Numbered from the stretch's first letter, positions 1 through 10,779 are shown. The stretch: DNA of 64,000 bases from Psococerastis gibbosa (GCA_963971405.1 OZ020485.1:5022001-5086000), one strand, 5' to 3'. The notes: generated by a model from the letters alone, not told the origin. Translations and numbers: made by a program.

Positions 1-1967
1 AAAGAGCGCGACGGTGAAATAACAAAGTTTGTATTTGCGGTTTGGTTCTTTGACTAAATATTTCTCTCAATTTTTGCGTTCCAACTTTAGTGTAAGGGGA
101 GCATTGTGATAGTCGATATTTCCAATTTCGACAATTTTAAAGAATTATTGTTTTAGTATAATATTTTAATTTCTGAAATATGTTAAATATTTATTTAAAT
201 GGATACATACGTTTTAGAGATCACGGGATATGTCCACATAAAATGTGGTTTTTAGATTGGTCTGGATGGCCTGTCTTCACTCGTTTTTTTTTTCAAATCT
301 CCCCAATGTAGTTTTATGAAATGTAGACTAGCATACTATATAATTGAGCACAGTTTTTGTTTTATCTTTAGTCTATGCTCGTTAAAAGTTTAGAGACTGC
401 AGGCATAGGGTTTTATCCCACCAAATATTCTGCAGGAGCTACAAAAGTACCTAGTCCAGAAGATCTGAAATGGCCTTAGAAGCGAAAAAGATTTCAAATA
501 TGGTAGTTTCGTTGGGATAACACCCCATGTGTTGTTAATTTATTGTCTTACAATGGTAAAAGAAGGTATCAAAATTAACAAGAAATAATTTTTTGGATTT
601 TTTCTACTTATTTTCCGGTTTTTCCTCCGTCTCTGTCACTGACTCAAATGGGCTACTCACTACTTTAAAATTTTTTAACAATATTTTTCCCCATTAGTTA
701 GTGAGTAAGAAATGAGCTACCTTATCTAGCATATTTTACATCTTATTGGCATAACTGTCTAGTAGCCTTTTGGCAGAACAGCCTTAGCCATTGCGAGACT
801 CCGGGCGGCAAGTCATTGCGAGGCCCACTGTCAAGACTTGATGAACGATTTTGATAGAAGCAGATGCAGAGTTTAGATTTTACAGGCAAAAAATATACCT
901 GCGGGGTGAAATTTTTTGAAACATTGACTTGGAATAGTTGGGTCTTAAGCATTTTGAGAGCAGTGACAGCTAGATTTTGTTTGTGTATTTAATTTCAATC
1001 GGAGAAAAACCTCTCACATGTGGAAACTATAGAGAAGATTGTTCCTGTCTGTAAAAACCGAATTCATTATGAAATCCAAATAATTACAGTACGGTATATT
1101 CTGTTATTTTTTTTCTTGTAATGTTTAGTTAATTTTATGCTTTTTAATGTCATGTTTTTGTATAATCTTCATAAATAATTATTCATAAAAACCAAAAGTT
1201 TTAAATAAATGAATGTAGTTACAAAATTCTATATATTTTTCAAATTTGCTTGGGTTGCGCGAGGCCCCTGCAAACGCGAGGCCCCGGGCGATTGCCCTGT
1301 TCGCCACCCCCTAAAGCCACTTCTGCCTATTGGAGAAAGCAACGCAGGTTTCAATGCCGTTCCAACCTTTCTTTCTGATCTCAGGAGATAACCAAATTAA
1401 TACACATTGTATTATAACAGTATTAGTGCTATTATTACAGTTGCATAGTGCATAAACACTAAACTAGCTTTGAGCATAGTTCCCATCTGAGTAATAACTA
1501 TATACGAACGCCAAGAATGAAGATTGGCTACGTCCGGTGCTGAAGATGAACAGAAAGAGAGCTCTAGTGTTCACTTCCTGTTTCCGTACAAGATTTATAG
1601 CTAAACCCTCTGCGATAAAAACCCATTCTTAAACATTTTCAAAGTTGATAATTTTTCGAAAATTAAATGTACAAATTCATCTAGGCTATCTCTCTGTATT
1701 CTGTATCGACTCATTGACGTAGCTAGAGTAAAGTTTGTTGTTGGGTTGTTTCTAATTAATTTAGGTTCTGGAAATAATAATACTATCTTGAAGTTTCCAT
1801 GTTGAATTTTTTAGATATAACAAAATGGCCGCTCCTCCTCGAAGCGCCTAGATTCAAACTATACTTGACAGCTAGGAATTGAGGGACTTCGGTGTTGTCT
1901 TCAAAGTAGCTGAGCTGAGTCTGGTCTACTCCGGGGGAAAATTATGAGGCACGTCAACTATTACTAA
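1..1967. other. AT-rich non-coding stretch
   Basis: No gene, RNA or complete repeat could be recognised here. Two GC-richer islets (about 785-830 and 1255-1330) share a GCGAGGCCC-type motif, which suggests remnants of one decayed repeat. The short open frames are not supported by any family resemblance. Confidence 0.5.
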
Positions 1968-2358
1968 GGCGGGGATTCCACCGACCGGCTAGGGCTAAAT
2001 ACAAAAACGGTGACGTGGTAGCAGACATTCGAGACTTAGGCGGGGTTTCTACCAACCTCGCATTGCAGAATGCAAATGACATTGACGGAAATGTTTGTTT
2101 TCCTCTATTGCATAGTTAAAATTGATCAATGCTCTTACAGTAAAATCACAATCAAACTAAAATTAAAAAATGGCGTCATGGGATATGTTAAGTACAAACA
2201 TTTTAATAGATTTCTATAAAAAGAAAAATTCTAATTTCCGTCAATGTCATTTGCATTCTGCAATGCGAGGTCGGTGGAAACCCCGCCTAAGTCTTGAATG
2301 TCTGCTACCACGTCACCGTTGTTGTATTTAGCCCTAGCCGGTCAGTGGAATCCCCGCC
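1968..2358. mobile_element. MITE family A, variant with GGCGGGG ends
   Basis: A non-coding element made of long inverted arms. The left arm starts GGCGGGGATTCCACCGACCG and the right arm ends with its inverse. Inside each arm a second terminus-like block (GGCGGGGTTTC, CTCGCATTGCAG) recurs in inverted order. Flanks read TAA on the left and TAT on the right, so the 3-bp TWA-type duplication is imperfect. The core (ATGGCGTCATGGGATATG) is shared with the other A copies and, more weakly, with family B. PIF/Harbinger affiliation is inferred from the TWA sites seen cleanly in other copies. Confidence 0.75.
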
Positions 2359-2401
2359 TATTAATCACACAAACTGCCAATTATCTAACTATATTCATTA
2401 T

Positions 2402-2734
2402 GCCAACGGCCTTACCAAGTTGAATCCCCGAGAGTAGAGCGTGTTTCGTATTGCGGCAAACATGGTGGGACATGATTACGCGCTGAGACTATACCAGTCA
2501 ATCTGAGTGCGTGTCGAGTCCCGCACATTATTCGTGTGACTTTACTATGTTCCCCCAAGTGGTGCGGAATCCACTAAAATGAGGAGGTCCACCCTGTCAG
2601 TCAATTCCCCTTCTCCCTGAGGTGAAGGAGGCTGCCCTTAGGGTGCCTCAAGTTAATAAACAAACTCACTCCCCCCACTAGGCTGACTGGGTTGCTTAAA
2701 GCAGAAATATGGAAAGCAGGCATTAGAAAAAAAA
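2402..2734 (+). mobile_element. 5S-headed SINE (family H), copy 1
   Basis: About 330-bp repeat beginning exactly at GCCAACGGCCTTACCAAG and ending in a short A-rich tail after CAGGCATTAG. It shares the whole body with copies at 27.9, 33.7, 41.4 and 50.4 kb: CCAAGTGGTGCGGAATCCAC, GGAGGTCCACCCTGTCAGTC, and AGGCTGACTGGGTTGCTTAA. The first ~27 bases resemble the 5' end of animal 5S rRNA. No target duplication was seen for this copy. Short frames within it are incidental. Confidence 0.75.
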
Positions 2735-3696
2735 TTAACCCTAATGTTATTTTTTATCTTCAGTCCATGAGCTAAGCATTGAGGCCCGTGAATTATTAAA
2801 ATCACGGAAAATGGCAGTAATCTGTCAGGTTTATCTAACTACCTATATATTCATTCTGGCTATCTATCTAATTAAAATATCCAGGAAAGTCAGGAAGCAG
2901 CATTGTACTCGGATAAGATAGTTTTATTGATCTTCGTGAGCGAAGGAGAACTAGTCATGGTAACGGTCCCTAACTTGGATAGTCAAATCAGATTTCCTTC
3001 CCAGCGGTGGTCCCAAAGGTGAGCAGCCAGAAGGTTGCCCCCAGAGACAATGAAAACGAGGTGGGCTCTCGGGTGCCTTACGATTGCTGACGACAACTCA
3101 AAATCCGTCCCTTTTTGGATTTATAGAATTTTGTGTCTTCAAACTTTTATTTTCATCTCAAAGATCGTATTTCTTTTATAGAGCATATAAGAAACGATCT
3201 GCTGAGAATGATGTTTCGCTTATTTATTTTTTTATTTTGTCCTCACTGGTTACTCCACCAAGTGAGGGAAATATATTGAAAAGAATGATGAGTTACAAAA
3301 AGGATATCGGCGCAGGTACCTCCGGGTGCAACATCCAATGAGGCGGCCCTGGGCCCAAACAAATACATGCCATAGGCCCTAACTATTTTAGAGATCCCGT
3401 TTGTGACGGGTTTGATTCTAATAAATACATAGGATTTCGGTAAGTAGAAATATTGTATGAGACTAAATAGACTAAAATTAATAGTAAAAGTAATAGACTA
3501 TAAGTTGCTATACGACTTGGAGCCATTTGTTTTTACAAATTTTGTGACTTGACTTATACGCTGCTTATTTTTAAGGTAATCGGGCATCTTGTTAAATAAT
3601 TTAGATACAAACACTAAGTTGGTACTGCCACCATATTTGTTTCTGGTTGCTGTTATTGGTATATTATGCTAAATGACAACATTTGTCTAATGTAGC
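2735..3696. other. Non-coding stretch, nothing recognised
   Basis: No inverted repeat, coding fragment or known repeat was seen. An 85-residue open frame at 3084-3341 has no recognisable domain and unremarkable composition; I treat it as chance. Confidence 0.4.
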
Positions 3697-3699
3697 CTA

Positions 3700-3840
3700 G
3701 GCGGGGTTTCCACATACGTCAATGGTCAATGAGAAATATGGTTTTGACGTGGTAGCAGAATTTTTAGTATGTCTTTAATGTCTGCTAAAACGTCAATTTC
3801 ACATTTCTCATTGACCATTGACGTATGTAGAAACCCCGAC
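3700..3840. mobile_element. Short palindromic MITE (family C), copy 1
   Basis: 141-bp near-perfect hairpin. It starts GGCGGGGTTTCCACATACGT and ends with the inverse, ACGTATGTAGAAACCCCG. The arms carry GTCAATGGTCAATGAGAAAT and, nearer the loop, a TGACGTGGTAGCAGA block that also occurs in family A. Flanks are CTA and TTA, a one-mismatch version of the 3-bp duplications seen in families A and B. Confidence 0.8.
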
Positions 3841-4329
3841 TTAGAATTTAGGGATTCCCAACAAAAATTTTCCAAGTCATCCGCAGTCGCTATCATGACA
3901 AGAACCCCCACTAATTCCTATACGTAACGTTGAAAATGTTTTCGTTATACCTACGCCCTTCTCGATAGTGAATATTCACCCATTTACAGTTTTAGTGATG
4001 GCACTATAGAGTTTGCTAACATTAGTTGTCTATTATAGCGATTAGCATTAACTGGCTCATGAGGTTAAAAATGTAAACAAAACAATTTTGAAAAGCAATT
4101 TCCATTGTTTAAATTTTTAATCCCAGGTTAAAATAATCACCATATAGTAGGCCCGCTGATAGATCCAGACGCAAAAGTCAATTTTGGCTAAAGCTCTCAG
4201 AAAGCTGCATAAACCTAAAATATGTTACTGTACCACATATGTTAATTATAAATTGATTTATTACATATATACCTAGGTATATACTATATGTGTATACGTC
4301 GGTTGGAACAGTGCCGGATTGCTCACACA
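3841..4329. other. Non-coding stretch, nothing recognised
   Basis: AT-rich sequence without repeats or coding fragments that I could identify. Confidence 0.4.
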
Positions 4330-4500
4330 AAACTGTTATTGTGAAAAATTACATAGTAAAGTTCTACGTTATAGAATAAAAAACACACAACCGGTTTCAG
4401 CTCACGCCATCGTCAACTTGACGATGTAAAACTTTGCAAAGTAATGTTTCACAATGAGTGAGAGCAAGTTTTACAAAGTTACTAAGGAGACACGCAAAAC
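4330..4500 (-). repeat. Penelope-like terminal repeat fragment
   Basis: Read on the minus strand it contains GACGATGGCGTGAGCTGAAA followed by CCGGTTGTGTG. This matches the 22.1-kb repeat (GATGATGGCATAGCGCTGAAAC, then TGGTCG) in order and spacing. The adjoining segment (CAATGAGTGAGAGCAAGTTT, TACAAAGTTACTAAGGAGAC) recurs in inverse orientation at about 22195-22255. I recall the GATG...GAAACnnGT arrangement from Penelope-like retroelement termini, which often hold degenerate hammerhead-type cores. The assignment is inferred from that motif and from recurrence. Confidence 0.4.
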
Positions 4501-5041
4501 AGGCGCCCACTAGCATCTACATATTGGAGAAAAAAAAATTATTTTAAAATATTTGCCAAAAGTAAATGTAATTTAGTTCCAAGTAGTAAAGAAATTGAAG
4601 ACATTACGATTAGTATTTTACGATATTTAACTCGTATGATCCAACAAGCGTACAAAAATCATGTATAATTTTTCGCCTGGCCTGACATCGAATAAATTTC
4701 AGTTTCAGTTTTCATCTTAGGTATTCCAATGTATAGTATCGTATATTATTTACAAATCAGCATTACATGTGAAGCTCCTCCCTGCCCCCCCCCCTCCCCC
4801 GTCAGGAGAGCAGTAGGGGCTGCTCGTGTATAGATAAGAGCACCATCAACATCCATCCGAGAATGGTGACGTGTTCGTTACCAAACTTGTGACGTTTCTG
4901 GCTAAAGCTTAAATAGTTGCAGCAACTTCCAACTCTCCTTGCTGTAGATATCAGATATCATATTTTGGATACCAAAATGTACAAAGCACTGGCAAACTTG
5001 TAGAAATCACTCATTGGACAGAAAACTAACTAAATAATGTA
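4501..5041. other. Non-coding stretch with a C-rich tract
   Basis: Contains a C-rich run at about 4782-4800 and otherwise nothing identifiable. Confidence 0.4.
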
Positions 5042-5283
5042 ACTGCAAAGGCTTCCACGGAAGAACCAGTAAATGGGCCGTGGTCGAAATGAAAGTGTAT
5101 TTCCAAACATTTCGTCAACATCTGCGGTCGACATCTTCAGTGGCGCTGCGTAGACTTCGAAGGTTGTTCCTCGGTGGCTCCGTAGCGAGTGAAGATGTCG
5201 ACCGCAGATGTTGACGAAACGTTTGGAAGTTCACTTTCATTTCGACAACGGCCCATCAGCCCGGATTCTACTGGTTCTTCAAA
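5042..5283. repeat. Penelope-like repeat (family J) with inverted halves
   Basis: The outer part reads CCAAACATTTCGTCAACATC then TGCGGTCGACATCTTCAGTG. The second half is its inverse (GAAGATGTCGACCGCAGATG, then TTGACGAAACGTTTGG), giving arms of over 40 bp around a loop. Copies or pieces occur at 13.8, 19.0, 46.3 and 61.2 kb. The GAAGATG...GACGAAACGTTT pattern is characteristic of Penelope-like terminal repeats as I know them. No open frame of note. Confidence 0.55.
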
Positions 5284-5346
5284 CGAACTACATAGCAATT
5301 TACTTTAACCGACCTTAGGCTTGATGAACGACTTTTAGTCTGCTTA

Positions 5347-5774
5347 GGTGCCCATTCTACATACGTACAACGTCAATGAAAATTATGAAATTGAAGGGCA
5401 TTTCAATTTTACTCTATGCCATTGTTAAAATTGATTAATGATCAATTGATAATAAATTAAAATCACAAACAATGAAACATACAATCTAAAATTATAAAAT
5501 GGCGTCATGTGATATGACAAGTACAACTATTTTAATTGATTTCTCTAAAAAGAAAGCATTTCTGTATAAAAATTATAATAAGGATTAAATAATAAGGCGA
5601 CGAAGAAAACAAATACAATTTCAAGAAACAAATTTCAAAAATTTGGCGCATACGATTTAATTGAAAATTGTCAATTTTTGAAAAACATATGGAATGGCCC
5701 CCATCAATGAGAAATTGAAATGTCCTTCAATTTTATAATTTTCATTGGCGTTGTACGTATGTGGAAAGGGCGCC
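5347..5774. mobile_element. MITE family B, copy 1 (TTA duplication)
   Basis: 428-bp non-coding element. Left end GGTGCCCATTCTACATACGT; right end is the inverse, ACGTATGTGGAAAGGGCGCC. The flanking TTA triplets at 5344-5346 and 5775-5777 are identical. The inverted arms include ACAACGTCAATGAAAATTAT. The interior shares AATGGCGTCATGTGATATGA with the 40.7-kb copy and more distantly with family A. A 3-bp TWA duplication and this terminus are compatible with the PIF/Harbinger superfamily; no transposase is present. Confidence 0.85.
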
Positions 5775-6195
5775 TTAACTATACACAAATTATGAATATT
5801 TATATACAGTAGTTTTATTTTATTTTTTACGACAAAAGAAAGTTGTAAGTGTACTCTGTACCTGACCTGACTGCTCATTTTTTACACGTATATGCATGCA
5901 TTTTAGAAATTGTTAATATTTATAATAGGTGGATATGCCACCCTCCCACGCGTCTGCTTAAGGGGGCACTGCTTGGTAATTTTATGTTCTCCTATTTTTT
6001 ATTTTATAAATACACGGATTTTCTATCTATTATTTTTTCTTAATTATACATATTTATAGAACAGACCAGCAAACACTAAAAACTGATCATCTCGTAGTAC
6101 CTACAGCATACATACGGTAGAAACTTTTAATTTAAACAAAACACACCAACAACACGAGGCAATGGGGAGACCTTGTAAGTGTAAGTGTGTAGGAT
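5775..6195. other. Non-coding stretch, nothing recognised
   Basis: AT-rich; a small frame at 5849-6043 shows no family features. Confidence 0.4.
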
Positions 6196-6292
6196 ATGGA
6201 AAAAACTGGTCTTGGCGGGATTCGAACCCATGATCTACGCCTAACCGGGGCGTCGTCTTAACCGCTGGACCACAAGCCCCGACAAGTCCAGT
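6196..6292 (-). mobile_element. tRNA-derived SINE head (family T)
   Basis: Read on the minus strand it has a polymerase III box A-like TGGTCCAGCGGTTAAGA and a perfect box B GGGTTCGAATCCC spaced as in a tRNA, followed by GCCAAGACCAG and a T-rich run leading to ATATCC. The acceptor ends do not pair as a mature tRNA would. The same 3' segment recurs at 6400, 10.79 and 15.63 kb, so I call it a SINE rather than a tRNA gene. Confidence 0.6.
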
Positions 6293-6394
6293 AATCGCCA
6301 AATCCTCTACTATGCTCAAATTGACATGATTCGTGTTGAAAGACAGGTTGGCACAACTACACAACTATCTAAGCGAACAGGTCTGTGAGCTTAC

Positions 6395-6432
6395 TTAATT
6401 CGTGGGTTCGAATCCCGCCAAGCCCAGTTATA
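6395..6432 (+). repeat. Family T SINE fragment (box B end)
   Basis: Contains GTGGGTTCGAATCCCGCCAA followed by GCCCAG, the 3' half of the tRNA-like head of the family T SINE just upstream. Box A is missing. Confidence 0.5.
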
Positions 6433-6569
6433 CTTTCTTTTACTTGTACGGTATAATGTACTGGTATTGTATAATGTAACAGAAATATATTTCTTTATTT
6501 AACTTATACAAAATATATATATATGGCACCTGAATTATTTAACGCACCATATATTAGTCCAGGGTCTCT

Positions 6570-6763
6570 ATTACGAAGCCAACCTAGCGGAGTTAAGGCT
6601 ATAAAGCCCCCTCTTACACTGAACATGGAAGACTCGGGACCGCCTGCTTTAATTATGCTCTCCGAAGCATGGCCAGAAAATGTAGCAAGTGTGGGACTCG
6701 AACCAATATCCTTCCGGGTGAAAGTGGGAGTTTGTACCATTAGTCTATATGTCCTGACGTGAA
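6570..6763 (-). mobile_element. tRNA-Glu-like SINE (family I), copy 1
   Basis: The minus strand reads from the tRNA-like head (CCACTTTCACCCGGAAGGAT, then box B TTGGTTCGAGTCCCACAC) to the body landmarks ATTTTCTGGCCATGCTTCGG and ACTCCGCTAGGTTGGCTT. The TTTCACC loop and box B resemble a tRNA-Glu (anticodon UUC). Its 3' side lacks the long ATTT tail of other copies and runs into AT repeats. A long open frame in each orientation is a by-product of the conserved repeat. Confidence 0.75.
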
Positions 6764-7200
6764 CATAAAGTGAAGAGTTGTTAGATACATTTATAAAATA
6801 GACAATAACTCTTTTTTAAAGCAATTACTAGCTTAAAACAGCATTTTCTGGTAACTAAATTACAGTTGGGACAAAGAACTACTTAGGTTAGAGTTGAAAA
6901 GAGAGTTGGAGGCCATAGGGAAAAGCATTTTTGTTTCCCATTGCTGCCGAGGACAAAATAAGTGTTAATTTTGTTATAAACTTGTGCTAAGTTGAAAGTT
7001 TTGGAACAGTTCCACTGGGGAGATGAGCGCGGCTTAAAGTTGCTTACTTTTGCGCCATCATCATATTTCCTCCAAAATAGAAAAAAAAGTTGTTAACTGG
7101 AAAATAAATAGCGGTTTATGATATCGGGAAATTTTAATGAAATGTGTTTAAGAGCTATTTTTCAATAAATTATCATGGACAAAAATTAATTTAATGACAG
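6764..7200. other. Non-coding stretch, nothing recognised
   Basis: AT-rich sequence with no recognisable element. Confidence 0.4.
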
Positions 7201-7204
7201 TTTG

Positions 7205-7300
7205 TGATTTGGTAGGTCGCTGATGATCACTTGGTAGGTCACTGGTGATCACTTGGTAGGTATGATCGTTTGGTAGATCGATGATTTGGTCGCTAAAACT
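7205..7300 (+). repeat. Imperfect tandem repeat, about 26-bp unit
   Basis: The unit TGGTAGGTC-CTG-TGATCACT occurs about three to four times with drift, for example GATTTGGTAGGTCGCTGATG and CACTTGGTAGGTCACTGGTG, ending in GGTAGATCGATGATTTGG. No coding content. Confidence 0.65.
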
Positions 7301-7698
7301 ACTTTTATTCAAATAAAGTTGTAACGTGACTAGAATAAACCCTATTTGCTGCACATTGGAAAATATCAGAAAACCATTGAAAACATATTAATGCCATTTA
7401 AAGTCATATCCCAAGGCCAGTGGTGTGAAATTTTATTTTCATGGGTGGCGGAATAGTATGAAAACGGACTAAAACTCTGACAGAATGACACAAGTCTCCC
7501 CGCAGCATAAAAAATTATGGTTTGTCGTTGAAGGGGTTATCCTGTTTTTCCAGGGAATGGCTGGACATTTTAACCAATGGGCCGTAAAGGTCTACAATAT
7601 AGAATATAGATAGAAAATCTGTGTATTTATCAAAGAAATTTATATTTTTTATGTAAATAAGCAAACTGTAAGCTTTTCTAATATCTATTTTGCGCTGG
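7301..7698. other. Non-coding stretch, nothing recognised
   Basis: No repeat or coding fragment recognised between the tandem repeat and the hAT-like element. Confidence 0.4.
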
Positions 7699-7706
7699 AC
7701 TCAATA

Positions 7707-8161
7707 CAGTGGCGACGCTACGGGGGGCCTAGGCCTGGCCCCCTCAAAAGTTTCTCTGGGCCCCCCACTTTTGAGATATTTTACATGTTATAACTTATAA
7801 GAATTATACTCCGAACTAATCGTGTGACTTCACTGTGTTTCCCAAGTGGTTCAGAATCCACTATAATCAGGAGGTCCACTGTCCTATGGGCTGGCGTAGA
7901 ACAGTCAAGTCGGGGTCGCTCTATGGGCCCAAATATGAGGCCTAAGTCGTTATTAACCCGACCAACGCTACTACTATTATAGGCACTATAGTAGAATTTA
8001 TGTAATTCAAAAACGTCAGAATTAAAACTGTTTAAAAGTTACATATTTTCATTATACCTACTCACAATGGAAATGGTTTTGTTTTTTTACTGCCCTCTCC
8101 CCCCCGCCCCCCGATAGAAGTCATGCCCCCTCCCGCCTTAAATTTTCTAGCGCCGCCACTG
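7707..8161. mobile_element. hAT-like non-autonomous element with SINE insert
   Basis: Starts CAGTGGCGACGCTACGGGG and ends TAGCGCCGCCACTG, an inverted pair of the CAGnG type common in hAT elements. Flanks ACTCAATA (7699-7706) and ACTCACTA (8162-8169) are an 8-bp duplication with one change. The interior is rich in G/C runs (CCCCTCCCG and similar) and shares GCATGACTTCTAT with the 12.7-kb element. A piece of the 5S-headed SINE sits inside. Confidence 0.8.
7808..7905 (+). repeat. Partial family H SINE, alternative 3' end (H2)
   Basis: Shares CTCCGAACTAATCGTGTGAC and GTTCAGAATCCACTATAATC with family H. After AGGAGGTCCACTG it reads TCCTATGGGC instead of the usual CCTGTCAGTC. The same switch occurs in the copy at 32.2-32.4 kb, so it defines a subfamily. 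The 5S-like head is absent. Confidence 0.65.
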
Positions 8162-8223
8162 ACTCACTACCACAGAGCTAGCAGCAAGTGTGATCCCGGA
8201 CGGTTTGCGTAACAGAGTTATAA

Positions 8224-9080
8224 GAACCGGTCCGAGTTTACTCGAACATGTTTTCCAATTTATCAAAATTAGTAGATAGAGAAAATGAGTAATTTCATGG
8301 AAAATAATTTTCCTATGGTTAAATTTCCGGTATCTCGGGGGGGGGGGGAGGTGGGGGGGGGGGGGGTTGTCCACCTGACGTCACTGGAAGTGAGGTAAAT
8401 TCTAGATAGGTCAGACCAACACATTACCACACAGCAATGCACGCAGTGCATTTGAGCGTGAATTTTCTATAATTTTTTCAAAAAAACATTTTTTTTTTCA
8501 AACCAAATACTTTTCTGGGAAAGCAACCTGTCCGGCTTGGTTACTCAATTTAACACCTAAAACATACCTGAAGGTAGAAATCATCGATAGAAAGGTTTCG
8601 CAGAAAAATTATTTTTTAGTCATTTTTCATTAAAATTTAGTTATTTTTATTTTTTTACCCCCGGAAGCAACCTATCAAGGGGCAAGCGACCCCCCGCATT
8701 TCGTTAACATTAATAACGAATACAATATATGTGAATTTAAAAGAAATCGTTGGAGCCGTTTTTGAGAAATAATTTTTCTAGACGTTTTTTTGGAGTTTTT
8801 TGTGAGTAAAACCCCCCCAAATTAAGTTAGCCCCAAATAAAAAAAATGGTTCCGAGGTACGGTATGATTTTTGTGAACCTACATGCCGAATTTCATCAAA
8901 ATCGAGTAGTTTGCCCGGAAATCGACGCACAGACAGACAGAACGACAGACAAACATTTCGTAAAAAACACTTTTTTGGGTTCTGGGACCTTAAACGTGTA
9001 AATCCGTTGAAATCTCGGAATCGAAAATTTCGACGGTCACAAAGCTATCCTTATACTACGTATAAATTGGAAAGTAATAA
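8224..9080 (+). mobile_element. Repeat G, copy 1 (near full length)
   Basis: About 860-bp non-coding repeat. It starts GAACCGGTCCGAGTTTACTC and ends ACTACGTATAAATTGGAAAG before TAATAAA. Subterminal segments of other copies form a 14-bp inverted pair, GCTTTCCAATTTAT and ATAAATTGGAAAGC. Diagnostic internal blocks are GAAATCGTTGGAGCCGTTTT, a CAGA-rich run near 8930, and TTTCGTAAAAA-CACTTTTTTG. Two G runs at 8339-8366 interrupt this copy. Frames reading SVC repeats on the minus strand translate the CAGA run and are not genes. It is probably a non-autonomous DNA transposon, but termini and superfamily are unproven. Confidence 0.7.
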
Positions 9081-10249
9081 ATGAAGACAGTATAGGCATA
9101 CAATACAGAAGGTCCTTCATTTATAAAGCATTATAATCTGCTAAATCTTCCAGCTGTTGTTTTTACTGAGTCAAAACTCCGTTAATAATTCATCCGCGCT
9201 ACGCTACTGCCAAGTCCCAAGACAATATTCATGAACACAGACACCGGCCCATTTTCATGCTCAATCTAGAAGAAACTCAGGATTGTTCTTAGGTTATTTT
9301 CTAAACCTGCTTTCAGCGTGTACACAAAATGTACAGCAAACATTTTCTTTGGAATAATATTAAAATAATAATGATATCTATCACGCAAAATGCTTCATTG
9401 TAAGCAAAATCGATTACGTAAATTTAGAATCCAGTTGTTTCTTATAAACGTGACAAAGCAATCGAAGTAACATGTTTGAACTTTTACTGACAAAAAACTT
9501 GATTATTCTCGCCGATTTTACATTTCAATATTTATAAAAACCGATTCATGTTAGCGATCATCTAATGGAATATTCCAGCTTACATTGCTGTATAAAAAAT
9601 TAAATTTTCAATCACGTCTAGGCAGTGACAATGTACCAGTTAATGGTACGCAGCATAAAAGGAAAAAAAGAAAACAAACAGTGTTTCCGAGTGGTCAAAA
9701 TTATGCAGAAATGTTCAAAAGAGTTGAATAACTGAAAGGGTGGAATGAAAAAATTAAGTCGGGAGGAAATGAAAATTAGAAGAAATGAGAGAAAAACAGG
9801 GTGAGAGACAAAGCTGGGGTTCATACATATGAATAGGTTTTGTGTAAAAAAAAGTATCAAAACAATCCAAGCGGGGTGGTTTTCTATGCTGACGAGCTGG
9901 GGTGCAGCAGTAGCCCTGGCATTGCTGAGTTATCGCATCAGTTCATCAGCTGGTAACATGTCCAGCAGATTTCTTCTTGCACCTGTTCGCCTTTGTGCAG
10001 GGTCACAATTTGCTGCTGGGTGGGTTTTAAATGGCAGCACCACGGTTCACTGAAAAACCATATTACATATTGATGAATGTACCGCACTGGGTACCGTGCC
10101 GTTGTTGAAAAAGAATAAAAATGTAATGATTTTCTTTCAAAGAGAGAGGCCCAGATAGGGATAGTAGTAATTGTTGTTCAGGCCGCTATTTCGGCCCATA
10201 AGTCCGCTCTGCTCTTCTATTGCAATTTTATCATATTACTGAACTTGAG
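9081..10249. other. Mostly non-coding; GC-richer patch near 9870-10055
   Basis: 9081-9860 holds nothing I recognise. At 9870-10055 composition becomes GC-richer, as in the LINE fragments, but neither strand gives a recognisable domain. A ~40-bp segment at about 10105-10145 (AAAAAGAATAAAAATGTAAT) is repeated at 10725-10765, bracketing the LINE fragment described next. Confidence 0.4.
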
Positions 10250-10735
10250 GTGCTCCCGTGGCCTGAGGTTCATTTGACACTGCATCAGCCACCGCAAACT
10301 CCAAGTGTTTCAAATTGCTGGACAGTCTGCTATGCTAGTATGTGCCAATTTGGTTATTTTTCACTTTCACAATAGCGACACTCCTCCGGATTAATCGGCA
10401 TTCCGATCAAGGCCGTAGCCAGGATTTTTGTCTTTGGGTTCAGAAATTTCATTGGATATTATATAGTAGATTTTATTTTTCCTCTCAAAATCCGATTCTA
10501 TCTAGTATCAAGCTATTTCATTTCGGGGGGGGGGGGGGAGTTTGAACCCCCATGAACCCCCCCTTGGCTGCTGCCTTGATTCCGATTCGTGATAGGTGTT
10601 GCCGAAAGGGTCCGTGCCCTGTGAGGAGGCCAATTTCTCTCTGCGCGCCAATACGCCCGAGTCCCAGCAGTTCTTCGGTCAGCTTCATCGAACGGTCGGT
10701 ATTGCATAATAAAGCAATAAGAAAAAGAATAAAAA
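10250..10735 (-). pseudogene. LINE RNase H C-terminal fragment split by a hAT MITE
   Basis: On the minus strand, from about 10735 to 10587 and again from 10399 down, the frame reads LTGHGPFRQHLSRIG, then PEECRYCESEK, then HILA and DCPAI. This is the GH...H.....C..C....H.....C pattern of the RNase H-linked zinc knuckle at the end of Jockey/R1-type ORF2. A stop follows ESEK. A 5-base TAGCA duplication shifts the frame between HILA and DCPAI. A 171-bp hAT-like MITE with an 8-bp duplication lies between the two parts. The source is a 5'-truncated, inactive retrotransposon copy. Confidence 0.7.
10408..10578. mobile_element. hAT-like MITE with exact ATTCCGAT duplication
   Basis: 171-bp element starting CAAGGCCGTAGCCAGGATTT and ending GGCTGCTGCCTTG. 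Both ends form an imperfect inverted repeat (CAAGGCCGTAGCCA / CAAGGCAGCAGCCA). The 8-bp flanks ATTCCGAT at 10400-10407 and 10579-10586 are identical, as in hAT insertions. A run of 13 G lies near the right end. Removing the element and one duplication rejoins the LINE reading described around it. Confidence 0.88.
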
Positions 10736-10779
10736 TGTAATGATTTACTTTCAAAGAAACGCCCCAAACAGACATAGGT

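Noticed and set aside
2402..2734. 5S rRNA gene
   Set aside because: Only the head resembles 5S. The remaining ~250 bp is SINE body, and the copies are dispersed with target duplications rather than in a tandem cluster.
6213..6290. Functional tRNA gene on the minus strand
   Set aside because: Box A and box B are good, but the acceptor ends do not pair and the 3' segment recurs in at least three other places, which fits a tRNA-derived SINE.
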